Source: Faecalibacterium sp. An122
GTDB lineage: Bacteria > Bacillota > Clostridia > Oscillospirales > Ruminococcaceae
Direction: 5' to 3'
DNA: 64,000 nt
Assembly (NCBI RefSeq): GCF_002160895.1
Contig: NZ_NFLL01000001.1
Span: 248,001 to 312,000, forward strand
Under the pieces are notes generated by a model. The model was not told the origin of the DNA. It ran no database searches and saw only the letters and a list, made by a program, of their open reading frames with translations. The translations under genes were made by a program, and so were the position numbers. Each line of letters starts with the position of its first letter. Position 1 is the first letter of the stretch. Shown piece by piece: positions 44,812 through 54,137 of the stretch.

Positions 44812-46041
44812 TCAATCGGCCAGCTGTTCGGCCTGGCTCAGCATAGTCTCTGCAAAAATGGCGTAGCCGCGGGTGGGATCGTTCACCAGAACATGGGTTA
44901 CTGCCCCCACCAGACGGCCATTCTGGATGATGGGGCTGCCGCTCATTCCCTGAACGATGCCGCCGGTTTCAGACAAAAGGTCCGGATCGGTCACATGAAT
45001 CACCATATTGCGGACCGACTCGGCATCGGAGACCTTTTCAATCTCCACGTCATAGAGCTTGGCGGTCTGGCCCAGGGTGGTGGTCAGGATCTGGGCCGGG
45101 CCGGTGACCACTTCCTGTGCAAAGGCCACTTCCATCTCCTGCCCGTCAAAGGCAGAGCGTGTCTCACCATAGACGCCGTTCTCGCCATTGATGGCAATGG
45201 TGCCCACGGCATGGCTGCCAATGAACTTGCCTTTCAGTTCGCCGGGGCTGCCGGCGGTGCCAATGGTGCAGCCCACAATCTCACAGGGGACAATTTCGCC
45301 GCTGCGCAGGGCAATGCTCTGGCCGGTGTCTCCATCGCTGATGGAGTGGCCCAGACCGGCGAACACCTCATTTTCCTCATCAATAAAGGTCAGGGTGCCC
45401 ACGCCGGCGGAAGAATCCCGCACCCACATGCCGGCACGCCATTCCCCTGCCAGCGAATCCCAGCATGGGGTGAGGGTGGTCTGCTGCTGTTCGCCATTTC
45501 GGACATAGACCACCCGAACCGGTTGACCGGCAGCTGCCTCCAGGGCCGCTTTCACCTGGTCGTTGCTCTCCGTATTGGTGTCCCCTATGCAGATCACCCG
45601 GTCACCCAGCCGCAGGCCCGCCTCTTTGGACGGGTTGACCGGTGTGCCGTTGGCGTCTGTGATATCGGTAAAGCCCACCACGAGAGCTCCCTCCGAGAAC
45701 ATTTTCACTCCGAAGGGGGTGCCGCAGACGGTGACGATCCGCCGGGGCGTGATGACCGCCTGTACGGTTTTGACCGGAAACACCCCGCCAATGGACAGGG
45801 TGGTCTGATAGCTGCCCACCGTCTGGGTGCTGACAACGTTCCGGGTGCTGCCGCTGCCCAGGGGCTCAATATAGGCAAAACGGGGCAACTGCAGAGCCTG
45901 CCCCGGTTCCAGAAGAATGTGATCCGGGAGGCTGTTGTACAGCCAGCCCAGAGCGACCGCCGATGCGGCCAGCAGATAGGCGGCGCAGGTGCGCCGAATC
46001 CGGCGGCCTGACCCAGCCTTGGAATTACTTTTCTTTCTCAC
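44812..46041 (-). CDS. spoIVB: SpoIVB serine peptidase (S55)
   Basis: 409-residue secreted/anchored protease that, in the forespore, triggers sigma-K activation through SpoIVFA/BofA. N-terminal hydrophobic anchor (about residues 20-37), PDZ domain (GTPVNPSKEAGLRLGDRVICIG at about residues 120-145) and the S55 domain with His in GLGHSISDGD and the nucleophile serine in GMSGSPII (about residue 369). Start is GTG at 46041 with AGGGAG 8 bases upstream; it overlaps the stop of the preceding GerAB-like gene in a GTGA arrangement. Confidence 0.93.
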   Translation of the reverse strand: MRKKSNSKAGSGRRIRRTCAAYLLAASAVALGWLYNSLPDHILLEPGQALQLPRFAYIEPLGSGSTRNVVSTQTVGSYQTTLSIGGVFPVKTVQAVITPRRIVTVCGTPFGVKMFSEGALVVGFTDITDANGTPVNPSKEAGLRLGDRVICIGDTNTESNDQVKAALEAAAGQPVRVVYVRNGEQQQTTLTPCWDSLAGEWRAGMWVRDSSAGVGTLTFIDEENEVFAGLGHSISDGDTGQSIALRSGEIVPCEIVGCTIGTAGSPGELKGKFIGSHAVGTIAINGENGVYGETRSAFDGQEMEVAFAQEVVTGPAQILTTTLGQTAKLYDVEIEKVSDAESVRNMVIHVTDPDLLSETGGIVQGMSGSPIIQNGRLVGAVTHVLVNDPTRGYAIFAETMLSQAEQLAD

Positions 46042-46913
46042 GTTTGTGCTCCCTTGTTTTGATTCCTGATGCAGGCATTCTTTTCCATTCCGCTGTTGCG
46101 CTGCCAAAGCGTGCGCAGCACAAAAGCCAATAGACAAATCCTCCACAGAGCCGCCGCCGACCACAGCAACAGCAGCAGCGCATCCAAACGGGAAAAATAC
46201 CCCAGCGCCCAGGCCCGTAGCAACTCCAGACCGGAATAGTCCGGCCCGGCGGCCTGCCCCAGCACCAGTTCCAGCACAAAAGCATAGCCGGCCTGTACGG
46301 CATAACTCCAGAACGGCAGCAGGGCGCCGCGGCGCACCTTTTTCCCCTGGCAAAGGAGAGGCAGGGCAAAGTATTCCGGGTAAATCAGGATTTTGGGCCA
46401 GCCGTCCGCCCACAGCGAGGGGTCCTCTGCTCCAAAGAGCCGGTGCCAGTGCATTTGGTCCCAGAGACCCGCCAGACAGGCCAGAATCCCGGCGGCCAGC
46501 AGCCACCAGATGGCCCGGGCCGAGCGGTCCAGGGCGCTGCCGTTCATCTGCCATGAAACCAGCAGCAGAACCGGCAGTACGGTGATCAGGGCGTTGGACC
46601 CAAAATGTTCCCGGCAGACGATCTGGGCAGCAGCTATGGTGCGGCCGGTTTCCAGGGCAAACCAGACAAAAAAGCCCCACCCTGCCAGTTTGGGCAAAAA
46701 GCCCTGACCGCTGAACAGATCAAACTTTTCGGCCAGAGCCGCAAACAGTCCTGCGGCAGCCGCCAGCCCCGCCGTACTCAAAAATCCCAGCAAAAGAATG
46801 CTGCGGGCCCCATAGGCCCCGGCGGAGCTGTAGAAACATTCGGCCAGAGATGCCGTTACCAGGCCCAGCCCCAGCGCAGAAAGAGAGAATCCTCTGTCTT
46901 GTTCCTGCTGCAT
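46038..46913 (-). CDS. GerAB-like spore germination permease-type protein, short
   Basis: 291-residue protein with about eight hydrophobic helices. The C-terminal stretch FSRLDALLLLLWSAAALWRICL resembles the last conserved helices of GerAB/GerKB proteins of the endospore permease family, which are usually about 365 residues, so this one is short. It follows the GerAA-type gene by one base and overlaps spoIVB by four. In a GerA receptor it would be the amino-acid-sensing B subunit. The identification relies on context and topology; there is no GerAC lipoprotein gene next to it. Confidence 0.6.
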   Translation of the reverse strand: MQQEQDRGFSLSALGLGLVTASLAECFYSSAGAYGARSILLLGFLSTAGLAAAAGLFAALAEKFDLFSGQGFLPKLAGWGFFVWFALETGRTIAAAQIVCREHFGSNALITVLPVLLLVSWQMNGSALDRSARAIWWLLAAGILACLAGLWDQMHWHRLFGAEDPSLWADGWPKILIYPEYFALPLLCQGKKVRRGALLPFWSYAVQAGYAFVLELVLGQAAGPDYSGLELLRAWALGYFSRLDALLLLLWSAAALWRICLLAFVLRTLWQRNSGMEKNACIRNQNKGAQT

Positions 46914-46914
46914 C

Positions 46915-48405
46915 TCATCCCCTCCTCTGCCAGATGTTGAAGGGCTGGCGGGACATCTGCCGGTAGTCCCTCCGGATCACGCCATCATCAGCCAATGGCT
47001 TATGAGGGAACGGATGCTGTGCCAGATAGGGCACGCCCATGGCCGCCACCTCCGAAAGGCTGAACAGGAACACCAGAAAGACTCCCGCCAGTCCCACCGG
47101 CCCCGCCAGGCCGGCGGCCGTCACAACCATCAGCCGCAGCAAGGTGGCCGGTTCATAGAGGGACGGGGTGATGAACAGCGCCACCGACGTGATGCAGGCG
47201 GTCAGGATGACCGGCGTACTCATCAAACCGGCTGCCACGGCTGCGTCTCCTATAATCAGGGCTGCCACCAGGCTGACCGAATGGCCCAGCGACTGGGGCA
47301 TCCGCAGGCCGGCCTCCCGGATGAGTTCCAGAATCAGGATCACCATCACCATCTCGGCAAACAGGGGCAGCGGCGTCCCCTGTTCGGCGGCGGCAATCTT
47401 GGAGAGGAGTTGGGGCGGAATCAATTCGGGCAGATAGACCGCCAGGCAGACAAAGATCCCCGGCAGAAAAATGGTCAGGTAAAAGGACACATATTTCAGA
47501 ATGCGGATGAAGGAGGAGAAAAACGCTGTGGTGGCGTAGTCATCCAGGCACTCGAAATTTTCTGCAAAGAGGGCCGGGAGAACCATGGCCGACGGGCTGC
47601 CGTTGACCAGGATCAGGATTTTTCCCTCGCAGAGTTTGGCGGCCGCCACGGCGGGCCGTTCGGTGTAGCTGACCGGGGTGAACAGCCGGTAGCGCACCGG
47701 CAGCAGCCACGGCACAAAGTAACTGGAATCCAAAAGCAGCTCGGGCCTGGCCTCCTGCAGAATCTCCCGCACCCTGGCCACCATCTGGGCGTCCGCCTTG
47801 TCCCGCTGATAGCACAGAGCGTATTCGGTTTTCATGGCAGTGTCCGCCTGGGCCACCTCCATCACCAGGGTTTCGCTGCGGATCAGCCGCCGCAGCAGGC
47901 TCAGATTGATTCGCAGCAGGTCCGAGAATCCTTCCCGGCTGCCGCGGAGATTTCCCTCCCCGGAGGGCTCTCCCACCGAGCGAAATTTCAGGTTCTGAAC
48001 CGCAAAGGCCATCCCCTGTTCGCACCCGTCCAGCAGCAAAACCGCAAATCCCGCCGTCATCCGCATGATGACATCGTCCAGGGTCCGCGCCGGGGTGCTC
48101 TCGGCCGGCAGATCGGAATGGTGCATCAGGTAATCGTACACCTGCTGGCCGGGAGCCGGGTTCTCCTCAAAATCGGTGAACTGATCCTCCCGGTTGACTG
48201 CGTCCAGCAGCAGAGTCCACAGGGACGAAAGGCTCCCCATGCCATCAAACAAAAGGATGGCTGCCGGACAGCCGCAGATGCTGATCTGCTTTGCATAATA
48301 ATCGGCTGAGGCGCCAAACATGGTATTAAGCGCCGCCAGGTTCTCGCTGAGTTTTGTCGTGAGCTGCTGCATCCCTACAGTTTCACCGTCCTTTTCTGAT
48401 TGCAA
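46915..48405 (-). CDS. GerA/SpoVAF family spore germination protein
   Basis: 496-residue protein of the GerA family: an N-terminal soluble domain with GEPSGEGNLRGSREGFSD, LLRINLSLLRRLIR, and a C-terminal membrane domain with five or so helices (FYLTIFLPGIFVCLAVYLPELIPPQLL, RMPQSLGHSVSLVAALIIGDAAVAAG). It is an A subunit of a germinant receptor or a SpoVAF-type protein. Start TTG at 48405 and ATG at 48372 are both possible; neither has a good ribosome binding site. It is the first gene of the unit GerAA-like, GerAB-like, spoIVB. Confidence 0.88.
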   Translation of the reverse strand: MQSEKDGETVGMQQLTTKLSENLAALNTMFGASADYYAKQISICGCPAAILLFDGMGSLSSLWTLLLDAVNREDQFTDFEENPAPGQQVYDYLMHHSDLPAESTPARTLDDVIMRMTAGFAVLLLDGCEQGMAFAVQNLKFRSVGEPSGEGNLRGSREGFSDLLRINLSLLRRLIRSETLVMEVAQADTAMKTEYALCYQRDKADAQMVARVREILQEARPELLLDSSYFVPWLLPVRYRLFTPVSYTERPAVAAAKLCEGKILILVNGSPSAMVLPALFAENFECLDDYATTAFFSSFIRILKYVSFYLTIFLPGIFVCLAVYLPELIPPQLLSKIAAAEQGTPLPLFAEMVMVILILELIREAGLRMPQSLGHSVSLVAALIIGDAAVAAGLMSTPVILTACITSVALFITPSLYEPATLLRLMVVTAAGLAGPVGLAGVFLVFLFSLSEVAAMGVPYLAQHPFPHKPLADDGVIRRDYRQMSRQPFNIWQRRG

Positions 48406-48473
48406 ACCCAGTATGCCCGAAAGGCCCTGGATTCATACTCCCCCATTCCCACCCAAAAGGAGGACTGTTCCCT

Positions 48474-49169
48474 TTGAAGCTGCTGATCTTCCGCACCTTG
48501 TTGATTTATCTGTGCGTTCTGTTTGCCATGCGTTTGATGGGCAAGCGCCAACTGGGCGAATTGCAGCCCGAGGAGCTTGTCTCCACCATGTTGATCTCCA
48601 ACCTTGCCTCCATTTCCATCGAGTCAGAGGAGGTGCCCATCACCGCCAGTCTGGTCCCTCTGTTTCTCATTGCGCTGCTGGAGCTGCTGAGCTCGGTGCT
48701 CAGCTTCTACAGTCAGGGCTTTTCCAATCTGGTGGCCGGCCGGCCCAAAACCGTCATTCAGAACGGCCGGATTGACCAGCAGGCTCTGCGGATGCTTCGT
48801 CTATCCGCCGCCGATCTGCTGGAAGCTCTGCGCTCCAAGGACATTTACGACCCGCGGGATGTCTCTTACGCCATTGTGGAGACCAACGGCACCTTATCGG
48901 TGGCCCTCAAGCCGTCCAGGGAACCGGCCACCCTCTCGGACCTGGGCATTGCCGTCCAGCGGGCACAGGCCACCATCCCCTTTGTGGTGGACGGGCAGGT
49001 GTTGGCCGACAATTTACAGTTTTGCGGCAAGGACATGGACTGGCTGGAGCGCACCGCCACAGCCAACACCCTGATGGTCAGCGAAATTCTGCTTTTGCTG
49101 GGCAATGACACCGAGGACTATTTTCTGCTGCGAAAAGAAAAAGGCGCCCCTGCCAAGGGCGCCCAGTGA
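48474..49169 (+). CDS. DUF421 family membrane protein
   Basis: 231-residue protein: two or three N-terminal helices (LLIFRTLLIYLCVLFAMRLMGKRQLGEL with the family mark RLMGKRQ) and a C-terminal soluble domain containing GRPKTVIQNGRID. The family (YetF/YrbG-like) is common in spore formers, often near spoVA; the spore role is not established. Start TTG at 48474 with AAGGAGG about 11 bases upstream. It is divergent from the GerAA-type gene and 16 bases before the DUF4363 gene, with which it commonly pairs. Confidence 0.87.
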   Translation: MKLLIFRTLLIYLCVLFAMRLMGKRQLGELQPEELVSTMLISNLASISIESEEVPITASLVPLFLIALLELLSSVLSFYSQGFSNLVAGRPKTVIQNGRIDQQALRMLRLSAADLLEALRSKDIYDPRDVSYAIVETNGTLSVALKPSREPATLSDLGIAVQRAQATIPFVVDGQVLADNLQFCGKDMDWLERTATANTLMVSEILLLLGNDTEDYFLLRKEKGAPAKGAQ

Positions 49170-49185
49170 CAAAGGAGCTGATACC

Positions 49186-49554
49186 ATGAAACGGATCTGG
49201 CTGTGTCTTGGGATCACGCTGGGAATTTTCATTTTGATGGGCTACAGCACCTTCAAAGTGCGGGCCTTTGCGGACCAGGTAACCGTTCAGGTGGAGGCCG
49301 CCGTCACCGCCCTGGGTCAGGACGATCTGCCTGCCGCCCATCAGGCCGTACTGGACGGGGCCGCCCTCTGCGAGGACATGCGCCGGAGCAGCGTCCTCTT
49401 TCTGCGCACCGAGGATTTCATCGAGCTGGAATCCAGCCTGCGAGTGGCTGCCAGCTATCTGGCCGAGGGTTCCCGGGAAGAAGCGCTGGGCGAACTGGGC
49501 CGGGCAGCTTTTCAGGCCGAGAGCATCGACTGGCTCACCCGGCGCTGGCTCTGA
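49186..49554 (+). CDS. DUF4363 family protein
   Basis: 122-residue protein with a single N-terminal hydrophobic segment (LCLGITLGIFILMGYSTF) and a helical remainder (VTVQVEAAVTALGQDDL onward) probably outside the membrane. DUF4363 genes often follow DUF421 genes in clostridia; function unknown. AAAGGAG lies 8 bases before the ATG at 49186. A shared terminator follows. Confidence 0.8.
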   Translation: MKRIWLCLGITLGIFILMGYSTFKVRAFADQVTVQVEAAVTALGQDDLPAAHQAVLDGAALCEDMRRSSVLFLRTEDFIELESSLRVAASYLAEGSREEALGELGRAAFQAESIDWLTRRWL

Positions 49555-49580
49555 GTCCGCTTTTCTCCCCCGCTGACAGC

Positions 49581-49617
49581 AAAACAGCCCGGATGCGAAA
49601 TTGCATCCGGGCTGTTT
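49581..49617. terminator. Bidirectional terminator between the DUF4363 gene and nrdR
   Basis: CAGCCCGGATGC (49585-49596) and GCATCCGGGCTG (49603-49614), a perfect 12-bp stem, with T-rich tails on both strands. Confidence 0.8.
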
Positions 49618-49646
49618 AAGGGTTTATGGAGTGGTTGGCCAGAAAC

Positions 49647-50108
49647 TCAGGGCTTGCGGTCCTTCATCAGTTCTTCCAGCTCTGCAAAGAAGCTCTCCAC
49701 ATCCGCAAAGCGGCGGTAAACCGAAGCGAAGCGGACGTAGGCCACCTCGTCGATTTTTTTCAGCTCCTGCATGGCCAGTTCGCCGATCTGGACGCTGCTG
49801 ACCTCCCGGTCATAGCCGTTGAGCAGGGTCTGCTCGATGTTGCTCACGGCCTGTTCCAGCTGTTCATAGCTGACCGGCCGCTGAGCACAGGAGCGGAGCA
49901 TCCCGTTCAGAACCTTCTGGCGGTCAAAGAGTTCCCGCGAGTTGTTCTTTTTGATGACCATCAGGGGCAGCGTCTCGACAGCCTCGTAGGTGGTGAACCG
50001 CTTGTGGCAGGCCAGGCACTCGCGACGGCGGCGAATCCGCTCGCCGTCTTCGGTGGGGCGGGAATCAATGACCTTGGACTCCTCGCCGCCGCAATAGGGG
50101 CATTTCAT
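49647..50108 (-). CDS. nrdR: Transcriptional repressor NrdR
   Basis: 153-residue repressor of ribonucleotide reductase genes. N-terminal zinc ribbon (CPYCGGEESKVIDSRPTEDG, second pair CLACHKRFTTYE) and the ATP-cone (LPLMVIKKNNSRELFDRQKVLNGM). It senses the dATP/ATP ratio. It lies 56 bases downstream of secDF, in the same direction. No nrd genes or NrdR boxes are visible in the window. Confidence 0.96.
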   Translation of the reverse strand: MKCPYCGGEESKVIDSRPTEDGERIRRRRECLACHKRFTTYEAVETLPLMVIKKNNSRELFDRQKVLNGMLRSCAQRPVSYEQLEQAVSNIEQTLLNGYDREVSSVQIGELAMQELKKIDEVAYVRFASVYRRFADVESFFAELEELMKDRKP

Positions 50109-50164
50109 ATCGTGTCCTCCATGTTGTCAAAGTGGTCCGGCCAGCCTGGCCAGCCGCCTGCAAA

Positions 50165-52483
50165 TCAATTCTTGCGGCTGTCCTTCCGGCCGATCCAGGT
50201 AACCCAGGCCGAGGTGGAAACGCACAGCGAAGTATAAACGCCGCTGATCATACCCACCATCAGGGGGAATGCAAAGGTGAAGATGCTGTCCAGGCCATAG
50301 AGCACCGAGACAATGCACATGACCGACAGGGCTACCACCGTGGTGATGGTGGTCATCAGGGTGCGGCGGAGAGACTGGTTCAGAGACTGATTCACCAGCT
50401 CACCGAAGGAGACCTTCTTGCCCAGGAGCTTCCGGTTCTCACGGATACGGTCGTAGATGACGACGGTATCGTTGACCGAGTAGCCCAGGATGGTCAGCAG
50501 GGCGGCGATGAAGTTGCCGTCCAGCGCCACACGCAGCACCACAAACACGCCGAAGATCACCATCAGGTCGTTCAGCAGGGCCAGGATGGCCATGGCGCCG
50601 CCGGTCAGGCCGCCGATGTTCTTGAAGCGGAAAGCGATATAGATCAGGATCAGGGCCAGGGCAAAGACCACAGCCACCAGGCTCTTCTGCAGGAAGCGGG
50701 CGCCCATGGCGGGGCTAACGTTGCTCAGAGAGAGCTGGGCGAAATTGTTGTCGGGGAAGCTCTCGGTCAGATTGTCCAGCAGGCCGGCCACCTGTTCGGT
50801 GGTGACGGTCTCGCGGCCGGGCATCGAGATCTTGAGGGTATCCTCACCGGTGGCCACATTCTCGCCGGTCTGAATGGTCAGGCTACTGGTATCCAGAGCA
50901 GTCTGGGCAATCTGCTTGACCTCAGACAGGTCGGGGGTGCCCTCATAGCTCAGGGTAATCATGGCGCCGCCGGTGAACTCGGTATCCATCTTGACCCCCA
51001 GCACCGCAGCACACAGGATGATCACTGCCATCAGGCAGGCGGAGAAGGTCAGGAATGCCTTGCGCTTGCCCACAAAGTCAATCTGCTTGCGCTCCTTGGG
51101 CTGCTTGTCTGCGCCGTAGAGCAAGGGGTTCTGCAGAGCCTTGATGGAGGCCGCACCGGCGATCATCACGCGGGTGCAGAACACGCCGAACACAAAGTTC
51201 AGCAGAACGCCGGTGAGCAGCGTATAACCGAAGGCGTAGATGGTGCCGGCGGTGGATGCGCCGAAGGCGAAGAACACGAAGTTCAGCAGCCGGGCAAAGA
51301 AGCCGTCGGTGGGACCAAAGGCGCCCATCAGGATGATGGCCACAATCACGATGGTGACGTTGCCGTCAATAACCGGGGTCAGGCCGCGGGCAAAGCCGCT
51401 CTTGAGGGCGCCGGGCAGGGACTTGCCGTTGCGCAGCTCCTCCTTGATGCGCTCCGCCGTGATGACGTTGGCATCCACGCCCATGCCGATGGCCAGGATG
51501 ATACCGGCGATACCGGGCAGGGTCAGGGTGAAGCTGTTGAACACCGGGAAGTAGCCTGAGACAAACGCCAGGGTCGCAGCCACCTGGCCCAGCAGGGCCA
51601 CGCAGGCCAGCGCGCCGGGCAGGCGGTACATAAAGATCATGATGGCAAAGATCAGGATGAAGGCGATGATGCCGGCGTAGACCATGGCCTCCAGGCTGTT
51701 CTCACCCAGGGTAGGGCTGATGGTGGAGTAGCTGTCCACCGTCAGGGCAAAGGGCAGCGCGCCGGAATTGATCTGGCGGGCCAGGGTGACCACGTCCTCC
51801 CGGGTGAAGTTGGACCCGGTGATGACGGCCCGGCCATCGGTGATGGCCGAGTTCACGGAAGCCACGCTGATGTTCTGGTCGTCCAGCCAGATGCTGATGC
51901 TGCCGCCCTCCTGATACAGGCGGGTGGTGGCGTCGCCAAAGGCGGCTGCGCCGTTGGCGTCAAACTCCAGAGCCACATAGTACTCCGAAGCGCCGCCGTT
52001 GGTCACCGGGCCATACTGGGCGGTGGCGTTTTCCACGCTGGAACCGTCCAGAATCAGGGCGCCGTCGGCGCTGCTCCCCTCCCGGAAGGTCAGGTAAGCG
52101 GTGGTGCCGATCTCCTGGATGGCGGCCTCGGGATCAAATGCGGTCTCATCGGACTGCCAGGGGAACTCCAGGATCAGGCTGTCCTGGTTGTAATCTGCAT
52201 AGAGCTCGTAGTCGGTGATGTTCAGGGCAACCAGACGGTTCTCGATGACCGACTGGGCTGCATCCAGCTGCTCGTCGGTGGCATCAAAGCCGTCGGAGGG
52301 AAGGAACGTCACATTGACGCCGCCCTTGATATCCACACCAAAGCGGATATCGGACATGCCTTTGATGTAGGTGGTCGTCACATCTCCGTACTTCACCGAC
52401 ACGCCGAAGAACGCGGTGAATGCAAACACCACGATCAGCAGCACCGTGACCACGAGATGCCATGCTCTGCCTTTTGTCTTCAT
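50165..52483 (-). CDS. secDF: Fused protein translocase subunit SecDF
   Basis: 772-residue natural fusion of SecD and SecF with 12 transmembrane helices, which uses the ion gradient to help protein export. SecD half: FGVDIKGGVNVTFLP, a P1 head domain, and the helix block GVDANVITAERIKEEL. SecF half (from about residue 450): DFVGKRKAFLTFSACLM, EFTGGAMITLSY and GYSVNDTVVIYDRIREN. ATG 52483 is used; GGAGG is 13 bases upstream. YajC at 17726 is the partner. A GCCCG/CGGGC hairpin sits just upstream (about 52510-52536). Confidence 0.97.
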   Translation of the reverse strand: MKTKGRAWHLVVTVLLIVVFAFTAFFGVSVKYGDVTTTYIKGMSDIRFGVDIKGGVNVTFLPSDGFDATDEQLDAAQSVIENRLVALNITDYELYADYNQDSLILEFPWQSDETAFDPEAAIQEIGTTAYLTFREGSSADGALILDGSSVENATAQYGPVTNGGASEYYVALEFDANGAAAFGDATTRLYQEGGSISIWLDDQNISVASVNSAITDGRAVITGSNFTREDVVTLARQINSGALPFALTVDSYSTISPTLGENSLEAMVYAGIIAFILIFAIMIFMYRLPGALACVALLGQVAATLAFVSGYFPVFNSFTLTLPGIAGIILAIGMGVDANVITAERIKEELRNGKSLPGALKSGFARGLTPVIDGNVTIVIVAIILMGAFGPTDGFFARLLNFVFFAFGASTAGTIYAFGYTLLTGVLLNFVFGVFCTRVMIAGAASIKALQNPLLYGADKQPKERKQIDFVGKRKAFLTFSACLMAVIILCAAVLGVKMDTEFTGGAMITLSYEGTPDLSEVKQIAQTALDTSSLTIQTGENVATGEDTLKISMPGRETVTTEQVAGLLDNLTESFPDNNFAQLSLSNVSPAMGARFLQKSLVAVVFALALILIYIAFRFKNIGGLTGGAMAILALLNDLMVIFGVFVVLRVALDGNFIAALLTILGYSVNDTVVIYDRIRENRKLLGKKVSFGELVNQSLNQSLRRTLMTTITTVVALSVMCIVSVLYGLDSIFTFAFPLMVGMISGVYTSLCVSTSAWVTWIGRKDSRKN

Positions 52484-52639
52484 AAAATTTTGGAAACCTC
52501 CCAATTAAATAACCTCCCGCCCGCCGGTTTCCCGGACGGGCAGAGGAGATTTTTCAGGATGCATCTGAAAAGTCAAACAGGCCGAACCATGGCAAGCAAA
52601 GCGCTGGGGGACTTTTCAGACCGGCCCCGAGCCAGAGGC

Positions 52640-53920
52640 TCAGACCTTATTCTTGAGCAGGAGCTCAACGGTAGCCAGCCGGGTGCAGACGGTCAGCAGC
52701 TCGGAGGCCTGCTCCACCTCGCTCAGGCTGGGGTAAGTGGGGGCGATGCGCAGGTGCGAATCCTCGGGGTCCTTCCCGTAGGGGAAAGCTGCGCCGGCGC
52801 CCGTCAGCACCAGACCTGCCTCCTTGCACAGCTGAGCCACACGCTTGGCGCAGCCGGGCATCACATACAGGCTGATGAAGTAGCCGCCCTTGGGGTTGGT
52901 CCAGTGGGCAATGTCGCCGCAGGGGGTCAGCTTCTGGGCAAAGGTGGTCTTGACTGCGTCAAAGCAGGGCACCAGACGGCGGCGATGCTTGAGCATATGG
53001 GCCAGCACGCCTGCCTTGTTCTTCAGGAACCGCACATGGCGCAGCTGGTTCATCTTGTCGTAGCTGATGATCATGACCTCGAAGCGCTTGCAGACATACT
53101 TCATCATGTTGTCGCTGCAGGCCAGAGCCGAAACACCAGCGCCGGGGAACGTGATCTTGCTGGTGGAAGTGAACATAAAGACGCGGTCCTCGTGGCCGTA
53201 AGCCTTGCTCTCCTCCAGCAGAACGGGGGTCTCGATGATCTCATCGGTCAGGTGATGGACGATGTAAGCCTCATCCCAGAAGATCTTGAAGTCGGGGGCG
53301 GCGGTCTTCATGGCGGCAAAACGGCGCACCGTCTCATCGCTGTAGGTGTAGCCGTCGGGGTTGGAATACTGCGGCACACACCAGATGCCCTTGATGGTGG
53401 GATCCTCGGCCACCAGCTTCTCCACCATGTCCATGTCGGGGCCTTCCGGGGTCATGGGGATGTTGATCATGTCGATGCCAAACTCCTCGGTGATCCGAAA
53501 GTGGCGGTCATAGCCGGGCACCGGGCAGAGGAACTTGGGGTGATCCACCTGGGACCAGGGGCAGGGAGACTCGGGGAAGCCGAAGGTGTAGCCGACACTC
53601 ACCAGGAAGTACATCAGCTGCAGGCTGGAGTTGCCGCCCACAAAGACGTTCTCCGGCTTGACGCCCATCACTTCACCGAACAGTCTGCGGGCCTCGTACA
53701 GGCCCTCCAGGTTGCCGTAGTTGCGGGCGTCGGTGCCGTCCTCCGAGGTGTAATCGGTGGTTTTGAACAGGTCCATCGCCAGATCCATCTGGTGAGGGCC
53801 GGGCTTGCCGCGGGCCATGTTCAGCTTCAGACCCATGTTCTTAAAGTTCTGATAGGCGCTGCGCAGCTGCTTCTCCTCTGCCTGCAGTTCTTCGGTGCTC
53901 ATCTCCAGATAATTTGCCAT
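52640..53920 (-). CDS. Class I aminotransferase, aspartate aminotransferase-like (subgroup 1c)
   Basis: 426-residue fold-type I PLP enzyme. PLP lysine in STSKITFPGAGVSALA, the YSNPDGYTYSDETVR and FWDEAYIVHHL segments and the C-terminal arginine in LRIAPTYP. NMARGKPGPHQMDLAMDL at the N-terminus is typical of the 1c aspartate aminotransferase subgroup (PF12897), which differs from AspC. It probably makes aspartate from oxaloacetate, feeding Asd, DapA and ThrC. ATG 53920 follows AGGAG by about 8 bases. Monocistronic: own promoter upstream. Confidence 0.9.
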   Translation of the reverse strand: MANYLEMSTEELQAEEKQLRSAYQNFKNMGLKLNMARGKPGPHQMDLAMDLFKTTDYTSEDGTDARNYGNLEGLYEARRLFGEVMGVKPENVFVGGNSSLQLMYFLVSVGYTFGFPESPCPWSQVDHPKFLCPVPGYDRHFRITEEFGIDMINIPMTPEGPDMDMVEKLVAEDPTIKGIWCVPQYSNPDGYTYSDETVRRFAAMKTAAPDFKIFWDEAYIVHHLTDEIIETPVLLEESKAYGHEDRVFMFTSTSKITFPGAGVSALACSDNMMKYVCKRFEVMIISYDKMNQLRHVRFLKNKAGVLAHMLKHRRRLVPCFDAVKTTFAQKLTPCGDIAHWTNPKGGYFISLYVMPGCAKRVAQLCKEAGLVLTGAGAAFPYGKDPEDSHLRIAPTYPSLSEVEQASELLTVCTRLATVELLLKNKV

Positions 53921-54040
53921 ATTCAGTACTCCTTTACTATACTTTCTGTCCCTATCACCGCTGCTTTTCCTGCCGGAGGAAGCGCGGCGGAAACGCCTTT
54001 TGCATCGGCCGGACCTGCCGGCGCGATCCCAGACCTTATT

Positions 54041-54069
54041 ATTATAGTACACTTTGCTTTGAGAAACAA
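54041..54069 (-). promoter_or_regulatory. Sigma-A promoter for the aminotransferase gene
   Basis: Minus strand TTGTTT (54064-54069), 17-bp spacer, TATAAT (54041-54046). Confidence 0.7.
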
Positions 54070-54081
54070 GAATTTTACACG

Positions 54082-54121
54082 AAAAAAGCCCGGCCAGAGG
54101 GCTTTCATCCCCTGGCCGGGC
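54082..54121 (-). terminator. Terminator after clpX
   Basis: GCCCGGCCAG and CTGGCCGGGC arms (to 54121 and from 54088) with a 13-base loop, followed leftward by TTTTTT (54082-54087). Confidence 0.85.
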
Positions 54122-54137
54122 CTGGATTTCAGGAAAC

